A DNA stretch of 64,000 bases from the NCBI GenBank assembly GCA_035252015.1, contig DATFDP010000120.1, positions 9,424-73,423 of the forward strand, given 5' to 3'. Shown here piece after piece: positions 61,731 through 64,000 of this stretch. Position 1 is the stretch's first letter. Every line of letters starts with the position of its first letter. The position numbers were made by a program, and so were the translations under genes. This DNA is from JAICWP01 sp035252015 (GTDB lineage: Bacteria; Acidobacteriota; Terriglobia; Terriglobales; Acidobacteriaceae). The notes beneath the pieces were generated by a model. That model saw only the letters and a program-made list of their open reading frames with translations, searched no databases and was not told the origin of the DNA.

Positions 61731-62747
61731 ATGCAATTGGGAATGATAGGCCTGGGCCGAATGGGGTCCAACATGGTGCGCCGCCTGATGAAAGGCGGCC
61801 ACGAGTGCGTGGTTTTCGACATGAACCCGGCCAGCGTCAAGCAAGTGGCGGGCGAGGGCGCAACCGGCGCCGCGACGCTTGACGAACTGGCGCGCAAGCT
61901 CAAGAAGCCACGCGCCGTCTGGCTCATGGTCCCGGCCGCAGTGGTGGACAGCACCCTTCAGGAACTGGCGCCGCGCCTGGAGCCGGGCGACGCCATCATT
62001 GACGGCGGCAATTCCTATTACATTGACGACATTCGCCGCGCCAAGGAATTGCGTGCGAAAAAAATCTCTTACCTCGACGTAGGCACCAGCGGCGGTGTGT
62101 GGGGCCTGGAGCGCGGCTACTGCCAGATGATCGGCGGCGATCGCGAAGTCTTCCAGCATCTCGATCCCATCTTCAAAACGCTGGCCCCCGGACGCGGCAG
62201 TGTGCCTCGCACTCCCGGACGCGAAAAAGCTGGCGGCACCGCCGAGGAAGGCTACCTGCACTGCGGCCCTAATGGCGCAGGCCACTTCGTAAAAATGGTG
62301 CACAACGGCATCGAGTATGGCCTGATGGCCGCTTTCGCCGAAGGCTTCAACATTCTCAAACACGCCAACGTGGGCAAGCGCAGCCGCGTGGTGGATGCCG
62401 AGACCACTCCCTTGCGCGATCCCGAGCACTACCAGTACGACTTCAACCTGGCGGATGTGGCCGAGGTCTGGCGCCGCGGCAGCGTGGTCGCCTCCTGGCT
62501 GCTCGACCTGACCGCCATCGCCCTGCTGGAGCAGCCCGAGCTCTCCGGATTCTCAGGGCGCGTTTCCGATTCCGGCGAAGGCCGCTGGACCATCCTGGCC
62601 GCCATTGACGAATCCGCTCCCGCTCCCGTACTCAGCACCGCGCTTTATGAACGCTTCACTTCCCGCGGTGAGGGCGAATTTGCCGCTAAACTCCTTTCCG
62701 CCATGCGTTATCAGTTCGGTGGCCACGTAGAGCGCAAGGCGGGATGA
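61731..62747 (+). CDS. gnd: 6-phosphogluconate dehydrogenase, decarboxylating (short type)
   Basis: 338 aa from the ATG preceded by AGAAGGAG; a longer frame to 61566 is unlikely. It converts 6-phosphogluconate to ribulose-5-phosphate and CO2. The nucleotide fold is MIGLGRMGSNMVRRLM, followed by IDGGNSYYIDDIRRA, LDVGTSGGVWGLERGYCQMI, and the catalytic HCGPNGAGHFVKMVHNGIEYG. The length matches the short GndA/YqeC class. Gluconokinase follows 7 bp later. Confidence 0.95.
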   Translation: MQLGMIGLGRMGSNMVRRLMKGGHECVVFDMNPASVKQVAGEGATGAATLDELARKLKKPRAVWLMVPAAVVDSTLQELAPRLEPGDAIIDGGNSYYIDDIRRAKELRAKKISYLDVGTSGGVWGLERGYCQMIGGDREVFQHLDPIFKTLAPGRGSVPRTPGREKAGGTAEEGYLHCGPNGAGHFVKMVHNGIEYGLMAAFAEGFNILKHANVGKRSRVVDAETTPLRDPEHYQYDFNLADVAEVWRRGSVVASWLLDLTAIALLEQPELSGFSGRVSDSGEGRWTILAAIDESAPAPVLSTALYERFTSRGEGEFAAKLLSAMRYQFGGHVERKAG

Positions 62748-62754
62748 GCGCCGC

Positions 62755-63243
62755 ATGATCGTCGTAGTAATGGGTGTGTCTGGATCGGGCAAAACCACCA
62801 TCGGCACCAGGCTGGCCGAGGCGCTGCAGTGTCATTTCCTGGAGGGAGACTCGCTTCATCCTGCCGTGAACGTCGAAAAGATGAGCCACGGCATCCCGCT
62901 TACTGACGCCGACCGCGCCCCCTGGCTGGCCGCCATCCGGGCCCACATCCTGGCCGCTATTGAGCACGGGCAATGCCTGGTGGTCGCCTGTTCCGCCCTC
63001 AAGCAGCAGTACCGCGATTTTCTTTCCGGCGGGACGAACATCAATTGGGTGTACTTAAAAGGAACGGAAGAGCTGATCGCTAGCCGGATCCAGCACCGCC
63101 CCGAGCACTACATGAAAGCCGGCATGCTGCCCAGCCAGTTCGCCGATCTGGAAGAACCCCACGACGCGCTAGTGATGGATATCTCCCTAGCGCCCGATGT
63201 CATTCTTCAGCAGCTTCTGCCTCAGCTGCGCGCACGCTCATAG
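62755..63243 (+). CDS. gntK: Gluconokinase
   Basis: 162 aa. P-loop VVMGVSGSGKTTIGTRLAE, FLEGDSLHPAVNVEKMSHGI, PLTDADRAPWLAAI, VVACSALKQQYRDFL, and VYLKGTEELIASRI are the family marks. It phosphorylates gluconate to 6-phosphogluconate, the substrate of the enzyme encoded just upstream, so the pair forms a short gluconate route to the pentose phosphates. Confidence 0.95.
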   Translation: MIVVVMGVSGSGKTTIGTRLAEALQCHFLEGDSLHPAVNVEKMSHGIPLTDADRAPWLAAIRAHILAAIEHGQCLVVACSALKQQYRDFLSGGTNINWVYLKGTEELIASRIQHRPEHYMKAGMLPSQFADLEEPHDALVMDISLAPDVILQQLLPQLRARS

Positions 63244-63265
63244 CACATCTTGCCGGATCACCTTC

Positions 63266-63287
63266 TCCGTGTCTCTGTGTCCTTATG
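63266..63287 (-). repeat. Dispersed CACAGAG repeat, reverse orientation
   Basis: CTCCGTGTCTCTGTGTCCTT on the plus strand; the reverse reads AAGGACACAGAGACACGGAG, matching the family seen at about 2569 and 18209. Confidence 0.45.
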
Positions 63288-63349
63288 GTAATTTTGATTT
63301 TCGCCAAGCGGCAGCTCCGCATCTAAGTCAGGAAACAGGCGAGGTATTT

Positions 63350-64000
63350 ATGAGGAAACTTCTTACAGCGGCGGTAATCGTGTGTCTGCTGGCACTGGGA
63401 GCCCTAGCTCAGACTAGGGCCCGCATCACCCAGGGGCCGACCATCGAATACGCCGACGACCAGTTTGCCGTGGTCACATGGAGCACAGATGTCGCCACCG
63501 AATCCCGGGTCTACTACGGCACCGACCAGAAGAACCTGAGTCAGGTTTCGGAGAACCACAACAGCCGCACCTTTCACCGCCTCGACCTGCAGAACTTGCA
63601 GCCCAATACCACTTACTACTTCCGGATTGATACAGGTTCACCTTCGACCCTGGCCAGCAACAGCTTTCAGACGGTTGCCACCGGCGCCGCCGCTGAGCGC
63701 GACCTGCAGCCAGTGCGCCTGAACCAACCCGTGGCTGCGGCCATCACCAAGGGTCCCAGCATTCAGTATGCTGGTGACACCTCCGCCGTGATCACGTGGT
63801 CCACCGCCTCGCCTTCGCCCAGCAAGGTTTACTACGGCACTAACCAGGGTAGCCTGACGCAAACTGCCGAGGAGCCCGGCGCCAACACCTATCACCGCGT
63901 CCATCTTTCCGGCCTCCAGCCCAGCACGACGTATTATTTCCAGATTGATACTGGCCAAGACACTCGCAATGACGCCGCCCACTTTCAGACCGTTGCTTCC
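63350..64000 (+). CDS. Secreted protein with tandem fibronectin III-like repeats, 3' end cut
   Basis: 217 codons to the window edge with no stop. Signal peptide MRKLLTAAVIVCLLALGALA. Two tandem repeats of about 100 aa follow: ITQGPTIEYADDQFAVVTWS..SRVYYGTDQKNLSQ..LQPNTTYYFRIDTG, then ITKGPSIQYAGDTSAVITWS..SKVYYGTNQGSLTQ..LQPSTTYYFQIDTG. This resembles the N-terminal domain of purple acid phosphatases, which is FN3-like. A catalytic domain may follow outside the window. GAGG lies four bases before the ATG. Confidence 0.75.
   Translation, partial: MRKLLTAAVIVCLLALGALAQTRARITQGPTIEYADDQFAVVTWSTDVATESRVYYGTDQKNLSQVSENHNSRTFHRLDLQNLQPNTTYYFRIDTGSPSTLASNSFQTVATGAAAERDLQPVRLNQPVAAAITKGPSIQYAGDTSAVITWSTASPSPSKVYYGTNQGSLTQTAEEPGANTYHRVHLSGLQPSTTYYFQIDTGQDTRNDAAHFQTVAS

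Overview
The window looks like a piece of an Acidobacteriota (Terriglobia-type) chromosome. The base composition is high-GC. It carries five paralogues of the 'acidobacterial duplicated orphan permease' (ADOP) family, two small secreted proteins of a DUF5818-like type common in that phylum, a zinc-ribbon Ser/Thr kinase with a TolB-like segment and TPRs, a PEP-CTERM protein, and intergenic spacers full of heptamer tandem repeats and palindromes. I saw no rRNA, CRISPR array, phage module or transposase. One tRNA, Arg(CCU), is present.

1-18 kb is mostly housekeeping: the start of a cytochrome c assembly (CcsA-like) gene, two small unknown genes, a GalT-like protein lacking the usual nucleophile histidine, mutS, the translationally coupled peptidoglycan-recycling pair nagZ-anmK followed by a family 5 solute-binding lipoprotein, a YmdB-type phosphodiesterase, a HAD phosphatase, a TPR-secretin, a SurA/PpiC-like isomerase, an epimerase, and the aroB-menG/ubiE pair.

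18-37 kb holds a TerC membrane protein, two M28 metallopeptidases, a DUF2231-Rieske fusion, a membrane-anchored MutS-like ATPase, tatA-tatC, ftsB-pgm, cutA, a methyltransferase, the tRNA, the receptor-like kinase, the PEP-CTERM protein with a structured leader, and a membrane-embedded spermidine-synthase-like protein. 37-39.9 kb has an unknown gene, a GT39-like membrane glycosyltransferase and a DUF5670-like miniprotein.

39.9-60.4 kb is the main feature: eleven consecutive minus-strand genes. In transcription order they are periplasmic adaptor, ATPase A, ADOP1, ADOP2, ATPase B, ADOP3, ADOP4, ADOP5, TolC-like channel, NtrC-type regulator, NtrY-like kinase. This is a complete MacAB-TolC-like export machine with five alternative permeases and its own two-component system. 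Two 16-bp palindromes 20 bp apart lie upstream of the first gene and are good candidates for regulator binding. Most permease-gene junctions carry a palindromic repeat, and one carries a 14-codon remnant of another ADOP C-terminus, suggesting growth and loss by recombination.

60.6-64 kb has a LolA-like secreted protein, the gluconate pair gnd-gntK, and the start of a secreted protein with tandem fibronectin III-like repeats.
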